Source: Actinacidiphila paucisporea
GTDB lineage: Bacteria > Actinomycetota > Actinomycetes > Streptomycetales > Streptomycetaceae
DNA length: 64,000 bases
Direction: 5' to 3'
Assembly: GCF_900142575.1 (NCBI RefSeq)
Contig: NZ_FRBI01000013.1
Span: 1 to 64,000, forward strand
Shown here: positions 47,822-57,973 of the stretch, piece by piece
Layout: the number at the start of each line of letters is the position of its first letter
Position numbering within the stretch: position 1 is the first letter of the stretch
Notes under the pieces: generated by a model
What the model saw: the letters and a program-made list of their open reading frames with translations, nothing else
Databases searched by the model: none
Told to the model about the DNA's origin: nothing
Made by a program: the position numbers and the translations under genes

Positions 47822-50800
47822 TCAGCCGCGCGGCTTCTCGCGCATCTCGTACGTGGCGATGACGTCGTCGATCTTGATGTCGTTGTAGTTACCGAGGTTG
47901 ATACCGCCCTCGTAACCTTCACGGATCTCGGTGACGTCGTCCTTGAAGCGGCGCAGGCCCTCGATGTTGAGGCTCTCCGCGATGACCTTGCCGTCGCGGA
48001 GCAGTCGGGCCTTGGTGTTGCGCCTGACCTCGCCGGAGCGGACCAGCACACCGGCGATGTTGCCGAGCTTGGAGGAGCGGAAGACCTCGCGGATCTCCGC
48101 GGTGCCCAGCTCGACCTCCTCGTACTCCGGCTTGAGCATGCCCTTGAGCGCCGCTTCGATCTCCTCGATGGCCTGGTAGATCACCGAGTAGTAGCGGACG
48201 TCGACACCCTCGCGTTCGGCCATCTGCGCGGCACGGCCTGCCGCGCGGACGTTGAAGCCGATCACGATCGCGTCGGAGCCGGTCGCCAGGTCGATGTCCG
48301 ACTCGGTGACCGCACCCACACCGCGGTGCAGGACGCGGATGTCGACCTCGTCGCCGACGTCGAGCTGGAGCAGCGAGGACTCCAGGGCCTCGACGGAACC
48401 GGACGCGTCACCCTTGATGATGAGGTTCAGTTCCTGCACCAGACCGGCCTTGAGGGCCTCGTCCAGGTTCTCCAGGGAGAACCGCACGCCCTTGCGGGCG
48501 AAGCGGACGTTGCGCTCGCGGGCGGCACGCTTCTCGGCGATCTGCCGGGCCGTGCGGTCCTCGTCGACGACCAGGAAGTTGTCGCCGGCGCCGGGCACGT
48601 TGGTCAGACCGAGGACGAGCACCGGAGTCGACGGGGTCGCCTCCTCCACGTTCTCGCCCTTGTCGTCGAGCATGGCGCGCACGCGGCCGTACGCGTCGCC
48701 GACGACCATGGTGTCGCCGACCCGCAGGGTGCCGCGCTGGACCAGGACGGTCGCCACGGCGCCGCGTCCCTTGTCCAGGTGGGCCTCGATCGCGATGCCC
48801 TGTGCGTCCTGCTCGGGGTTGGCGCGCAGGTCGAGCGAGGCGTCCGCGGTGAGGATCACCGCTTCCAGCAGGCTGTCGATGTTCAGGCCCTGCTTGGCGG
48901 AGATGTCGACGAACATGGTGTCGCCGCCGTACTCCTCGGCCACCAGCCCGAACTCGGTGAGCTGGCCGCGCACCTTGGTCGGGTCGGCGCCCTCGACGTC
49001 GATCTTGTTGACCGCGACCACGATCGGCACCTCGGCCGCCTTGGCGTGGTTCAGCGCCTCGATCGTCTGCGGCATCACACCGTCGTTGGCCGCGACCACC
49101 AGGATCGCGATGTCGGTGGACTTCGCACCACGGGCACGCATGGCGGTGAACGCCTCGTGACCGGGGGTGTCGATGAAGGTGATCGCGCGCTCTTCACCGT
49201 TGACGTCCGTGGCGACCTGGTAGGCGCCGATGTGCTGGGTGATGCCGCCGGCCTCGCCCGCGACCACGTTGGTCTTGCGGATCGCGTCGAGCAGGCGGGT
49301 CTTGCCGTGGTCGACGTGACCCATGACAGTGACCACCGGCGGGCGGGAGACGAGCATCTCCTCGCCGCCCTCGTCCTCGCCGAACTCGATCGAGAAGGAC
49401 TCGAGCAGCTCGCGGTCCTCCTCCTCCGGGCTGACGATCTCCAGCACGTAGTTCATCTCGCCGGCCAGCAACTCCAGGGTGGAGTCCGAGACCGACTGGG
49501 TGGCCGTGACCATCTCACCGAGGTTGAGCATCACCTGGACGAGCGACGCCGGGTTGGCGTTGATCTTCTCGGCGAAGTCGGTGAGGGAGGCACCGCGCGA
49601 CAGGCGCACGGTCTGGCCGTTGCCGCGGGGCAGCAGCACGCCGCCCACGGACGGGGCCTGCATGGCCTCGTACTCCTGGCGCCGCTGGCGCTTGCTCTTA
49701 CGGCCGCGCGCCGGACGTCCGCCCGGGCCGCGACCGAACGCGCCCTGCGTGCCGCCACGGCCGCCCGGACCACCGGGACGTCCGCCGAAGCCGCCGGGAC
49801 GGGGGCCGAAGCCGCCGCCACCGCCGGGAGCACCGCCGCCACCGGGACGCGGGCCGCCGAAGCCGCCACCGCCGCCACCGGGACGACCGCCGCCACCGGG
49901 ACCCGCGGGACGGCCGGCGAAGCCGCCGCCGCCACCGGGACGAGCACCGGGGCCACCGCCGCCGGGACGCCCACCGGGACCGCCGGGACGGCCGCCGGGG
50001 CCACCACCCGGGCGACCGCCCGGGGAGGGGGCGGGACGCTGCGGCATCATGCCCGGGTTCGGGCGCGGACCCGCGGACTGCGGACGGGGCATGCCGCCCG
50101 GCGACGGACGGGAACCGCCCGCACCGCCGGGACCGCCCTGGCCGCCGCCGGGACGCGGGGCGCCACCGGGGCGCGGAGCGCCGCCGCCGGGACCCGCGGG
50201 ACGCGGGGCACCGCCCTGGCCGCCACCGGGACGCGGCGCGCCACCGGGGCGCGGCATACCGGTGGAACCGGACGTGAAGGGGTTGTTGCCGGGACGCGGA
50301 CCCGCGGGCCTGGCGCCACCGGGACGTGCGGCGCCACCCTGGCCGGGCGCGGGGCGCCCGCCCTGGCGGGGACCGCTGTCGCGCTGGCCGCCGTCACGCG
50401 GGCCTGCGTCGCGCTGGCCGCCGTCGCGCTGACCGCCGGCCGGGGCCGGGCGGGCGGGACGGGGGCCGGGGGTGGCCGAACCGGGCCGGGTGGGCTGGTT
50501 CGCCGGGGGTGCGGCGGGCGGCGCCTGGAACTCCGCGGCCGGCACGGGTGCGGCCGGGGCGGGCTTGGGCGCGGCCGGAGCCGGCTTGGGTGCGGCGGGA
50601 CCCGGGCGCGGGCCGGGCGCCGGCGCGGAGCCGGTGCTCGGCGCGGCGGGGGCCGCGGGGGTGACGGGACCGCCGGCCGCCGGCTTGGGTGCCGGGGCAG
50701 CGGGACGGGCCGGCGCACCCGGGGCGGGGGCCGGCTTGGCGGGGACACTCTTGCGGGGTGCAGCGGGCTTCGCGGCGGACTTGCCGCCGTTGCCGCCGCC

Positions 50801-50959
50801 GGGACCCTGGAATGCGTCCGTCAACTTACGGACTACCGGCGCCTCGATCGTCGAGGACGCCGAACGGACGAACTCGCCGAGTTCTTGGAGCTTGGCCATG
50901 ACGACCTTGCTCTCAACTCCCATCTCTTTTGCGAGTTCGTAGACCCGGACCTTAGCCAC
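47822..50959 (-). CDS. infB: Translation initiation factor IF-2
   Basis: GTPase that brings initiator tRNA to the ribosome. 1,045 residues, long because of an N-terminal half (about 55-430) that is Pro/Ala then Gly/Arg/Pro-rich and presumably unfolded; the first 50 residues are the IF2-N domain [18 protein letters not shown]. The GTP domain has [16 protein letters not shown] and NKID; domains II-IV follow to MREKPRG. GTG 50959 after AAAAGGAGCG. It is 163 bp downstream of rnpM in the classical nusA operon. Confidence 0.97.
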   Translation of the reverse strand: MAKVRVYELAKEMGVESKVVMAKLQELGEFVRSASSTIEAPVVRKLTDAFQGPGGGNGGKSAAKPAAPRKSVPAKPAPAPGAPARPAAPAPKPAAGGPVTPAAPAAPSTGSAPAPGPRPGPAAPKPAPAAPKPAPAAPVPAAEFQAPPAAPPANQPTRPGSATPGPRPARPAPAGGQRDGGQRDAGPRDGGQRDSGPRQGGRPAPGQGGAARPGGARPAGPRPGNNPFTSGSTGMPRPGGAPRPGGGQGGAPRPAGPGGGAPRPGGAPRPGGGQGGPGGAGGSRPSPGGMPRPQSAGPRPNPGMMPQRPAPSPGGRPGGGPGGRPGGPGGRPGGGGPGARPGGGGGFAGRPAGPGGGGRPGGGGGGFGGPRPGGGGAPGGGGGFGPRPGGFGGRPGGPGGRGGTQGAFGRGPGGRPARGRKSKRQRRQEYEAMQAPSVGGVLLPRGNGQTVRLSRGASLTDFAEKINANPASLVQVMLNLGEMVTATQSVSDSTLELLAGEMNYVLEIVSPEEEDRELLESFSIEFGEDEGGEEMLVSRPPVVTVMGHVDHGKTRLLDAIRKTNVVAGEAGGITQHIGAYQVATDVNGEERAITFIDTPGHEAFTAMRARGAKSTDIAILVVAANDGVMPQTIEALNHAKAAEVPIVVAVNKIDVEGADPTKVRGQLTEFGLVAEEYGGDTMFVDISAKQGLNIDSLLEAVILTADASLDLRANPEQDAQGIAIEAHLDKGRGAVATVLVQRGTLRVGDTMVVGDAYGRVRAMLDDKGENVEEATPSTPVLVLGLTNVPGAGDNFLVVDEDRTARQIAEKRAARERNVRFARKGVRFSLENLDEALKAGLVQELNLIIKGDASGSVEALESSLLQLDVGDEVDIRVLHRGVGAVTESDIDLATGSDAIVIGFNVRAAGRAAQMAEREGVDVRYYSVIYQAIEEIEAALKGMLKPEYEEVELGTAEIREVFRSSKLGNIAGVLVRSGEVRRNTKARLLRDGKVIAESLNIEGLRRFKDDVTEIREGYEGGINLGNYNDIKIDDVIATYEMREKPRG

Positions 50960-51122
50960 TTCGCTCCTTTTAGGTCCGGGGTGATCGTCCGCCGGACCGT
51001 CGCTACTTCATGGGCGTACTCATCGCGTACTCATCGAGTGCTCATCGCAATCTCGACCTACTTCCATCTCGCGAGGTACCTGATCGCACGGGGTGACCCG
51101 TGCCGTACGTCTTCTTGCTTTC

Positions 51123-51404
51123 TTACGTGGTCGCCTGCTGCTCGACAAACCGGCGCAGTTCCGCGGTATCGAGCGACACCGGGCCCCGGAAGGCCCGGCC
51201 GAACGCCCGGCGGCGGACCGCCAGGTCGAGGCAGGCAAGGACGGGATGCAGATACGCACCCCGACCGGGCAGCGTACCGCGATGATCGGGAACGCACGCA
51301 TCCCCGATCATCACCACACGCAGCAGATCGGTCTTGGCCGCACGCTGACGGCAGCCGACGCACGTACGCTCCGGGCATGCTGGCGACAGCGTCCGACCAG
51401 ACAC
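51123..51404 (-). CDS. rnpM: RnpM / YlxR family RNA-binding protein
   Basis: 93 residues of DUF448: RTCVGCRQRAAKTDLLRVV near the start and the GRGAYLHP motif. In Bacillus the protein (YlxR) binds RNase P RNA and dampens its activity; the same is assumed here. GTG 51404 is used; its nearest GGAGG is 13 nt away, so translation may depend on coupling. Placed between nusA (103 bp) and infB, as in most bacteria with this operon. Confidence 0.9.
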   Translation of the reverse strand: MSGRTLSPACPERTCVGCRQRAAKTDLLRVVMIGDACVPDHRGTLPGRGAYLHPVLACLDLAVRRRAFGRAFRGPVSLDTAELRRFVEQQATT

Positions 51405-51507
51405 TCTTCAGTCTACCTCCCCGCACGGGCCTCACTCCTTCGAGTGTGCCGACGCACGGTTGTCCGTTTCCTTGCGGCCGGGGATTCGGCCACACGTACG
51501 TCCGGTT

Positions 51508-52539
51508 TCAGCCTTCCGGACGCGCCTGCACCGGTGAGCGCGGCGCGGAGGGCGGCTGCTCGGCGCCCTCGGTGTCGGGGCGGATGTCGATCCGCCACCC
51601 GGTGAGCCGGGCGGCGAGCCGGGCGTTCTGCCCCTCCTTGCCGATGGCCAGTGACAGCTGGTAGTCGGGCACCGTGACCCGCGCGGAGCGGGCGCCGGCG
51701 TCCACCACCTCGACGCGGGAGACCCGGGCGGGCGACAGCGCGTTCGCCACCATCTCGGCCGGGTCGTCCGCCCAGTCGACGATGTCGATCTTTTCACCGT
51801 GCAGCTCGGCCATGACCGCCCGCACCCGGGCGCCCATCGGGCCGATGCAGGCGCCCTTGGCATTGAGCCCGGAGCGCGCCGACCTGACCGCGATCTTGGT
51901 GCGGTGGCCGGCCTCGCGGGCGATCGCCTCGATGACGACGGAGCCGTCGGCGATCTCCGGCACTTCGAGGGCGAAGAGCTTCTTGACCAGGTTCGGGTGG
52001 GTGCGCGACAGGGTCACCGACGGGCCGCGCACACCCTTGGCGACGCGGACGACGTACGTGCGCAGCCGGACGCCGTGCTTGTACTCCTCGCCGGGGACCT
52101 GCTCCTGCACCGGCAGGATGGCCTCCAGCTTGCCGATGTCGACCAGGACGTTCTTGGGGTCCTTGCCCTGCTGGACGACCCCGGTCACGATGTCGCCCTC
52201 GCGGCCGGCGTACTCCCCGAAGGTGATGTCGTCCTCGGCGTCGCGCAGCCGCTGGAGGATCACCTGCTTGGCGGTCGACGCGGCGATCCGGCCGAAGCCG
52301 GACGGCGTGTCGTCGAACTCGCGCGGCTCGGCGCCCTCGGCGACCTCGTCGGGGTCCTCGGTCGCCCACACGGTGACGTGCCCGCTGGTGCGGTCCAGCT
52401 CCACCCGGGCCCGCCGGTGGCTGCCGGGCTCGCGGTGGTACGCGATCAGCAGCGCCGACTCGATGGCCTCGACCAGCAGCTCGAAGGAGATCTGCCGTTC
52501 CTGCACCAGGCCCCGCAGGGCCTTCATGTCGATGTCCAC
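51508..52539 (-). CDS. nusA: Transcription elongation/termination factor NusA
   Basis: 343 residues: N-terminal RNA polymerase-binding domain ([25 protein letters not shown]), S1 domain ([22 protein letters not shown]), KH1/KH2 with [24 protein letters not shown] and [19 protein letters not shown]. The C-terminal repeats of E. coli NusA are absent, as in other actinobacteria. GTG 52539 follows GGAGG that overlaps the rimP stop, 2 bp away, so the two are coupled. Confidence 0.97.
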   Translation of the reverse strand: MDIDMKALRGLVQERQISFELLVEAIESALLIAYHREPGSHRRARVELDRTSGHVTVWATEDPDEVAEGAEPREFDDTPSGFGRIAASTAKQVILQRLRDAEDDITFGEYAGREGDIVTGVVQQGKDPKNVLVDIGKLEAILPVQEQVPGEEYKHGVRLRTYVVRVAKGVRGPSVTLSRTHPNLVKKLFALEVPEIADGSVVIEAIAREAGHRTKIAVRSARSGLNAKGACIGPMGARVRAVMAELHGEKIDIVDWADDPAEMVANALSPARVSRVEVVDAGARSARVTVPDYQLSLAIGKEGQNARLAARLTGWRIDIRPDTEGAEQPPSAPRSPVQARPEG

Positions 52540-52541
52540 GG

Positions 52542-53096
52542 CTACGCCTCCTGCGTGGTCTCGTCGATGTCGCCGTCCGCGTCGTCCGGGTGGTCGCCGG
52601 GGTCGTCGTCGGGCTCGCCGGCCTTGCGGTTGAACTCGACCTCGACCCGGGCCTTCGTGATCTCCGCGAAGTCCGCGCGGGCGGGCTTGGGCTTGCGGCC
52701 CTTGACGCCCGGCACCTCCAGGTCGAGACCCGTCTCGTCCACCGCCATGATCCGTGCGATCAGCTCGCCGCGCTCCTTGAGCGACAGCTTCACCAGCCGC
52801 CCCTCATTGCGCCGGAAGTGCCGGGGGTCGCTCAGCGGGCGGTCGGTGCCGGGCGAGGTGACCTCCAGGACGTACTCCGTCTCGCCCATCACGTCCGACT
52901 CGTCCAGCGCCTGGGAGACCCGGCGGCTCAGCGCCGCCACGGCGTCCAGCTGTGCCCCGGCCTCGGCGTCCACCACGACCTGGAGCTGGCGCCGCCGGCC
53001 GGACGCGGTCAGCGTGATGTCCTCCAGGTCGAGACCGGCCTCGCCGACGAGCGGTTCGAGCAGCGCGCGCAGCCTCTCGCTCTGGGTGGTGCTCAT
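52542..53096 (-). CDS. rimP: Ribosome maturation factor RimP
   Basis: Helps assemble the 30S subunit. 184 residues: [28 protein letters not shown], then [15 protein letters not shown] (family signature) and the Sm-like C-terminal domain [13 protein letters not shown]; an acidic tail of about 25 residues follows ([15 protein letters not shown]). ATG 53096 with GAGGAG at 8 nt. First gene of the rimP-nusA-rnpM-infB unit, divergent from the lipoprotein gene over 113 bp that should hold the operon promoter. Confidence 0.95.
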   Translation of the reverse strand: MSTTQSERLRALLEPLVGEAGLDLEDITLTASGRRRQLQVVVDAEAGAQLDAVAALSRRVSQALDESDVMGETEYVLEVTSPGTDRPLSDPRHFRRNEGRLVKLSLKERGELIARIMAVDETGLDLEVPGVKGRKPKPARADFAEITKARVEVEFNRKAGEPDDDPGDHPDDADGDIDETTQEA

Positions 53097-53209
53097 CCGG
53101 GTGACTCCTCGGCCGCGTGTGCTGTTGTGATGGAAGGTCGCGTGTAAGGGCAAGGCTACCCGAGCCGGGGCAGCGCACCGTGCCATCCGGGCCCCCGTAC
53201 ACTCCCCCC

Positions 53210-53731
53210 ATGATCCCGGAGGCGGCCGCTCGGCTGAGCAGGCGGAGTGTGGTGGCGGCGGCGGTCGTGGCGGCCGGCGCCGGGTGTGGCAAGGGTGCTG
53301 ACGGACCGTCGGACGCCGCCCAGGACAACGCGCCGGCGACCCTCCCCGGGGCCGCGGAAAAGGCGCGGGCGGTCCGCGACAGCACGGAACTGATCGGGCG
53401 TTACGACGCCGCCGCGGCCGCACACCCCGCGCTCGCCGCCCGGCTGCGCCCGCTGCGGGCCGAGGTCGCCCGGCACGTCGAGGCCTTCGGCGGGAAGCCG
53501 CCCGCCGCCGTCCCCTCGCCTGCCGCCCCCGCCGCAACCGCCGCGCAGGCGCTGGCCGGCCTCGCCGCCGCCGAGCGCGCGCTGGCCGACCGCAGGGCCG
53601 CCACCGCCTTGACGGTGCCCGGCGAGCTGGCCCGGCTGATCGCCTCCGTCGCGGCGGCGGGGGCCGGCCACGCGGCGCTGCTGGGCAGCGCCGCAGGGCA
53701 CCCGGCGAGCGAGGGGAAGAGCGCACGATGA
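53210..53731 (+). CDS. Putative Tat-type lipoprotein
   Basis: 173 residues: SRRSVVAAAVVAAGAGCGKG is a twin-Arg signal ending in a Cys at residue 26 with a weak lipobox (GAGC). The mature part is Ala-rich and helical (TELIGRYDAAAAAHPALAARLRPLRAEVARHVEAF), a four-helix-like pattern. ATG 53210 lacks a strong ribosome site. It overlaps the ferritin-like gene by 4 nt (ATGA), so the two products probably act together. Often annotated only as hypothetical in Streptomyces. Confidence 0.65.
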   Translation: MIPEAAARLSRRSVVAAAVVAAGAGCGKGADGPSDAAQDNAPATLPGAAEKARAVRDSTELIGRYDAAAAAHPALAARLRPLRAEVARHVEAFGGKPPAAVPSPAAPAATAAQALAGLAAAERALADRRAATALTVPGELARLIASVAAAGAGHAALLGSAAGHPASEGKSAR

Positions 53732-54147
53732 ACGCGGTCATCGACGCGGTGCAGGCGGCGCTCGCCGCCGAGCACGCCGCCGTCTACGGCTACGGGGTGA
53801 TCGGCGGCCACCTCACCGGCGCCCGGCAGGCCGAGGCCCGGCAGGGCTACGACGCCCACCGCGCCCGCCGCGACGGCCTGATGCGTACGGTCGCGGACCT
53901 CGGCGCGTCCCCGGTGACCGCCGCGGCCGGGTACGAGCTGCCCTTCCCCGTCACCGACACGGCGTCCGCGCTGCGGCTGGCGGCCTATGTCGAGGAGCGG
54001 GTGGCCGGTGCGTACGGCGACGTGGTGCGCAGCACGGTCGGCGACCTGCGGCGGGACGCGACCGGTGCACTGCGCGACGCGGCGGTGCGGGCCGTGCGAT
54101 GGCGCGGCGGCAGCGTAGCCTTCCCGGGTCTGGCGGAACGCGGCTGA
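53728..54147 (+). CDS. Ferritin-like DUF4439 protein
   Basis: 139 residues in four helices: VIDAVQAALAAEHAAVYGYGVIGGHL, QGYDAHRARRDGLMRTVADLG, LRLAAYVEERVAGAYGDVV, LRDAAVRAVRW. Glu and His are spaced as in ferritin-like bundles (AAEHAAVYGYG; AHRARRD; EERVAGAY), so a di-metal site is possible, though not every ligand is sure. No signal peptide while its coupled neighbour has one. Role unknown; redox or metal handling is inferred from fold only. Confidence 0.75.
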   Translation: MNAVIDAVQAALAAEHAAVYGYGVIGGHLTGARQAEARQGYDAHRARRDGLMRTVADLGASPVTAAAGYELPFPVTDTASALRLAAYVEERVAGAYGDVVRSTVGDLRRDATGALRDAAVRAVRWRGGSVAFPGLAERG

Positions 54148-54189
54148 GCGTCGCCGCCGGACCCGACCGCACGGAGGGCAGGCACAGGG

Positions 54190-55140
54190 ATGGGCTCAGC
54201 AGCGCACCACGGGCGGCCCGCCGCCGGTGACCTCGAACCGCCCGAGCGGCTGGTCCGTACGGTCACCGCGTGGGAGGGCGAGGCGGGCCGGGAGTGGCTG
54301 GCGCGGCTGCCCGGGTTGGTGGCGGACCGCCTCGACCGGTGGGGCCTGGCCGTGGAGCGGGTCGTCGCGGCCGGCGGCCAGATCAGCATGATCCTGCTGG
54401 TGCGCACCGAGGACGGCGAGCCCGCGGTGCTCAAGGTCGGCATGGTGAACCGGGAGACCGAGAAGGAGCACGCGGCGCTCGCGCACTGGGACGGGCGTGG
54501 CGCCGTGCGCCTGCTGCGGGCCGAGCCCGCCGAGGGCGCGATGCTGCTCGAACGGCTGCGGGCGGACGTCTCGCTGCGCTCGCTCGCGGAGCCCAAGGCC
54601 ATGCTGGAGGCCGAGGGCGTGCTGCAGCGGCTGTGGGTGCCGGTGGTGGACGGGCACCCGTTCCGTACCGTCGCCGAGGCCACCGGCGAGCTGGCCGCAC
54701 TGCTGCGGGAGCGGCGCTCGGCGCCCTTCGCGGCGGACGCGGGAGCGGTGATCGACGAGGCGCTGGCGGCGCAGGCCGAGCTGGCCGGCTCGGCGGACGA
54801 GGTGGAGAGCGTGCTGCTGCACGGCGACTACCACCACGGCAACGTACTGGCGGGCGAGCGGATGCCGTGGCTGGCGATCGACCCCAAGCCGCTGGCCGGG
54901 GAGCGGGCGTTCGACCTGGCGTGGCTGGCCAGGGACCGGCTGTCCACGCTGGCGGCGCAGCCCGGCTCGCGGGCCACCGCCAGGCGGCGGATCGCGAAGC
55001 TCGCCGACGCCCTGGAAGTGGACGCGGGAAGGCTGCGCGGCTGGTCGGTCTTCCGCGCCGTGGAGGCGGGCGTCTGGTACCTGTCGGTCGGCGGCCGGGA
55101 CGACGGCGAGCTGCTGCTGGAGTTCGCCAGCTGGCTGTAG
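54190..55140 (+). CDS. Aminoglycoside/hydroxyurea phosphotransferase-family kinase
   Basis: 316 residues of the APH(6)/hydroxyurea kinase group: VLKVGMVNRETEKEHAAL holds the ATP-binding Lys and Glu, LLHGDYHHGNVLAG the catalytic loop with D near residue 206, and WLAIDPKPLAGERAFDLAWL the metal-binding Asp. In streptomycetes members phosphorylate streptomycin or hydroxyurea, but most are of unknown substrate. ATG 54190 follows CACAGGG. Convergent with the GNAT gene (4 bp between stops). No biosynthetic cluster is nearby, so a resistance role is open. Confidence 0.82.
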   Translation: MGSAAHHGRPAAGDLEPPERLVRTVTAWEGEAGREWLARLPGLVADRLDRWGLAVERVVAAGGQISMILLVRTEDGEPAVLKVGMVNRETEKEHAALAHWDGRGAVRLLRAEPAEGAMLLERLRADVSLRSLAEPKAMLEAEGVLQRLWVPVVDGHPFRTVAEATGELAALLRERRSAPFAADAGAVIDEALAAQAELAGSADEVESVLLHGDYHHGNVLAGERMPWLAIDPKPLAGERAFDLAWLARDRLSTLAAQPGSRATARRRIAKLADALEVDAGRLRGWSVFRAVEAGVWYLSVGGRDDGELLLEFASWL

Positions 55141-55144
55141 CGCC

Positions 55145-55690
55145 TCAGCGCAGCAGCGGCAGCGGGGCGCCCATCACCGCGTACGGCCGGGCGGCGCTTG
55201 GGAAGTGGACCGGCCGGGCCAGGTCGCGGTAGCCCAGGGCGCGGTAGAGCCGCCGGGCGGGGGTGTCGCCGTCGATCGCGGACAGGATGCTGCGCGGCTC
55301 GGTGGCGCCGTCGGTGATCTCGGTGATCAGCCGGCGGCCGACGCCGTGGCCCTGGAAGTCGGGCAGCACGTGGAGTTCGGTGATGACGAAGGAGTCGTCG
55401 AGCCACCCGTCGTTGCCCTCCCGGCGCAGATACGGCTGCACGACGCTGGACCACCAGTGCGTACGGTCGTTGGGCAGCCCGTACACGAAGCCGACCAGCC
55501 GCCCTTCCCCGGTCCGCGCCTCCAGCGCCCGGGCCCCCGGACAGGCCAGGTGCCGCAGGACGATCTGCCGCCGGATCGCCACTTCCTCGGGTCCGAGCCC
55601 GAAGGCGACCGCCTGCACGGCGAGGGCCTCGTCGACATGCGCGGCAAGATCGCCCGCCCCGACCACCACGTTCTCCATGGCCCGCGACAC
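55145..55690 (-). CDS. GNAT family N-acetyltransferase
   Basis: 181 residues. GNAT core: VGFVYGLPND strand, DDSFVITELHVLPDFQGHGVGRRLI (acetyl-CoA pyrophosphate loop Q-G-H-G-V-G) and SAIDGDTPARRLYRALGYRDL. GTG 55690 with AAAGG at 6 nt is used; ATG 55678 is also possible. 49 bp downstream of the second acetyltransferase gene, so probably one transcript. Substrate not deducible. Confidence 0.88.
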   Translation of the reverse strand: MSRAMENVVVGAGDLAAHVDEALAVQAVAFGLGPEEVAIRRQIVLRHLACPGARALEARTGEGRLVGFVYGLPNDRTHWWSSVVQPYLRREGNDGWLDDSFVITELHVLPDFQGHGVGRRLITEITDGATEPRSILSAIDGDTPARRLYRALGYRDLARPVHFPSAARPYAVMGAPLPLLR

Positions 55691-55739
55691 TACTGCCTTT
55701 CGACGGCCCGCTCCCCGCCGGGCGCCGCGGCAGGACGCT

Positions 55740-56585
55740 TCAGAACAGCACGCTCATGAAGGCGCCGACCTCGGTGAAGCCGACCCGGCGGTAGGCGGCG
55801 CGGGCCGCGGTGTTGAAGTCGTTGACGTAGAGGCTGACCACCGGGGCGACGTCGCGCAGCGCGTAGTGCAGGACGGCGGCCATGCCGGATTCTGACAGGC
55901 GGCGGCCGCGGTGCGAGGGGGCGACCCAGACGCCCTGGATCTGGCAGGTGTGACGGGTGACGGCGCCGATCTCGGCCTTGAAGACCACCTCGCCGTCCTC
56001 GATACGGGCGAAGGCCCGGCCCGTGGAGACCAGTTCGGCGACCCTGGCCTGGTAGAGCAGGCCGCCGTCGCCGGCCAGCGGCGAAACGCCGACCTCCTCG
56101 GTGAACATCGCCACGCAGGCCGGCATGATCACCTCCATCTCGTCCTTGCGCACGCGTCGCACCCGGGGGTCGGGGGCGATGTCGGCGGGCAGGGCGCGGG
56201 TGGTCATCAGCGGCTGGTGGCGGCGGATCTCGCGGGCCGGACCCCAGTGCGGCTCCAGGCGGGACCACAGCTCGGCGGTGGCGTCGGCGGGGCCGACGAT
56301 GGACGAGCAGCGGCGCCCCGACCTGCGGGCGCGTTCGGCGAAGGCGGCGACCGCTTCGGGGGTGGCGCAGATCGGCACGAGGTTGGCACCGGCGTAGCAC
56401 AGCGAGGTGAGCTTGCCGGCCGCGTAGAAGCCCCACATCTCGCCGCCGAGCCGCCACGGGTCGAGCCCGGCGACATTGACCCGGGAGGTGACGAACGCGT
56501 TGGCGACCGGGTCGCTGTGCAGGACGGCCAGCGCCGCGTCGAGGTCACCGGGTTCCAGGACGCGGGCAGTCGAGTGGGTCAGCAC
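55740..56585 (-). CDS. GNAT acetyltransferase with DUF4081 N-terminus
   Basis: 281 residues. The first ~130 (DLDAALAVLHSDPVANAFVTSRV; MWGFYAAGKLTSLCYAGANLVP) match the DUF4081 module; the GNAT domain follows with QIQGVWVAPSHRGRRLSESGM as the CoA loop and VSLYVNDFNTAARAAYRRVGF as the last motif. This two-part protein is conserved beside ispG in streptomycetes, as here (134 bp apart, same strand). Substrate unknown; a general peptide or small-molecule acetyltransferase. Confidence 0.9.
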   Translation of the reverse strand: MLTHSTARVLEPGDLDAALAVLHSDPVANAFVTSRVNVAGLDPWRLGGEMWGFYAAGKLTSLCYAGANLVPICATPEAVAAFAERARRSGRRCSSIVGPADATAELWSRLEPHWGPAREIRRHQPLMTTRALPADIAPDPRVRRVRKDEMEVIMPACVAMFTEEVGVSPLAGDGGLLYQARVAELVSTGRAFARIEDGEVVFKAEIGAVTRHTCQIQGVWVAPSHRGRRLSESGMAAVLHYALRDVAPVVSLYVNDFNTAARAAYRRVGFTEVGAFMSVLF

Positions 56586-56719
56586 GTGGACGCCTCACCG
56601 TCTTCGCCTTCTGGTCCGCTCGTGCAGGCGGGGGATGGTCTGGGCACTTTACCTCGCACGGACGTGCCACGCCCCGCGCCGGTGGCGGCGGGACGCGGGG
56701 CGGACCGGGATCGGGCCGG

Positions 56720-57874
56720 TCAGGAGACGCTCACCTGGGGTTCGCCGGAGGCCACCCCGGCGTCCTCCATCTGCTCGGCCAGCTTCATGGCCTCCTCGAT
56801 CAGCGTCTCGACGATCTTCGACTCGGGCACGGTCTTGATGACCTCGCCCTTGACGAAGATCTGCCCCTTGCCATTGCCGGAGGCGACGCCGAGGTCGGCC
56901 TCGCGGGCCTCGCCGGGGCCGTTGACGACGCAGCCCATCACGGCGACCCGCAGCGGCACCTCCATGCCCTCCAGACCGGCGGTGACCTGGTCGGCGAGCT
57001 TGTAGACGTCGACCTGGGCGCGGCCGCAGGACGGGCAGGAGACGATCTCCAGGCGGCGCTGGCGCAGGTTCAGCGACTCCAGGATCTGGATGCCGACCTT
57101 GACCTCCTCGGCCGGCGGGGCGGACAGCGAGACCCTGATGGTGTCGCCGATGCCCTCGGCCAGCAGCGCGCCGAAGGCGACCGCGGACTTGATGGTGCCC
57201 TGGAAGGCGGGGCCGGCCTCGGTGACGCCGAGGTGCAGCGGGTAGTCGCACTTCTGGGCGAGCAGCCGGTAGGCGGCGACCATCACGACCGGGTCGTTGT
57301 GCTTGACGGAGATCTTGATGTCGCGGAAGTCGTGCTCCTCGAACAGCGACGCCTCCCACAGCGCGGACTCGGCCAGCGCCTCGGGGGTGGCCTTGCCGTA
57401 CTTCTCCAGCAGGCGGGGGTCGAGCGAGCCGGCGTTGACGCCGATCCTGATCGGGACGCCGGCGCCGGAGGCGGCCTTGGCGATCTCCCGCACCTTGTCG
57501 TCGAACTGCTTGATGTTGCCCGGGTTGACCCGGACCGCGGCGCAGCCGGCGTCGATCGCGGCGAAGACGTACTTCGGCTGGAAATGGATGTCGGCGATGA
57601 CCGGGATCTGGGACTTCCTGGCGATCGTGGCCAGTGCGTCGGCGTCGTCCTGGGTCGGGCAGGCGACCCGGACGATCTGGCAGCCGGAGGCGGTCAGCTC
57701 GGCGATCTGCTGGAGGGTGGCACCGATGTCGGAGGTCCGCGTGGTGGTCATCGACTGGACGGACACCGGGGCGTCACCGCCCACGGCGACGGATCCCACC
57801 TGGATCTGACGGCTTTTGCGGCGTTCGGCGAGCTTGATCGGAACATCCGGCATACCGAGCGAAATCGCGGTCAT
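56720..57874 (-). CDS. ispG: (E)-4-hydroxy-3-methylbut-2-enyl-diphosphate synthase
   Basis: Iron-sulfur enzyme making HMBPP from MEcPP in the non-mevalonate isoprenoid pathway. 384 residues: TIM barrel with [14 protein letters not shown] at the start and [10 protein letters not shown], then the [4Fe-4S] domain with Cys in SCPSCGR and [13 protein letters not shown] 57874 gives the length known for streptomycetes; GTG 57901 would add nine residues. It follows the site-2 protease gene by 99 bp; dxr, an earlier enzyme of the pathway, is just beyond. Confidence 0.97.
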   Translation of the reverse strand: MTAISLGMPDVPIKLAERRKSRQIQVGSVAVGGDAPVSVQSMTTTRTSDIGATLQQIAELTASGCQIVRVACPTQDDADALATIARKSQIPVIADIHFQPKYVFAAIDAGCAAVRVNPGNIKQFDDKVREIAKAASGAGVPIRIGVNAGSLDPRLLEKYGKATPEALAESALWEASLFEEHDFRDIKISVKHNDPVVMVAAYRLLAQKCDYPLHLGVTEAGPAFQGTIKSAVAFGALLAEGIGDTIRVSLSAPPAEEVKVGIQILESLNLRQRRLEIVSCPSCGRAQVDVYKLADQVTAGLEGMEVPLRVAVMGCVVNGPGEAREADLGVASGNGKGQIFVKGEVIKTVPESKIVETLIEEAMKLAEQMEDAGVASGEPQVSVS

Positions 57875-57973
57875 CTGCGTGGCTTCCCCAAGGTGTGACA
57901 CAAGTCCCGGCGTGGGCGGGCTCCGCTTCGAGGTTACGGCACCCGCCCCCCGTCTCTCACTCGGCTCAGGGCA

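Noticed and set aside
49700-50770. Satellite-like GC repeats on both strands
   Set aside because: They encode the Gly/Pro/Arg-rich N-terminal half of IF-2, common in actinomycetes.
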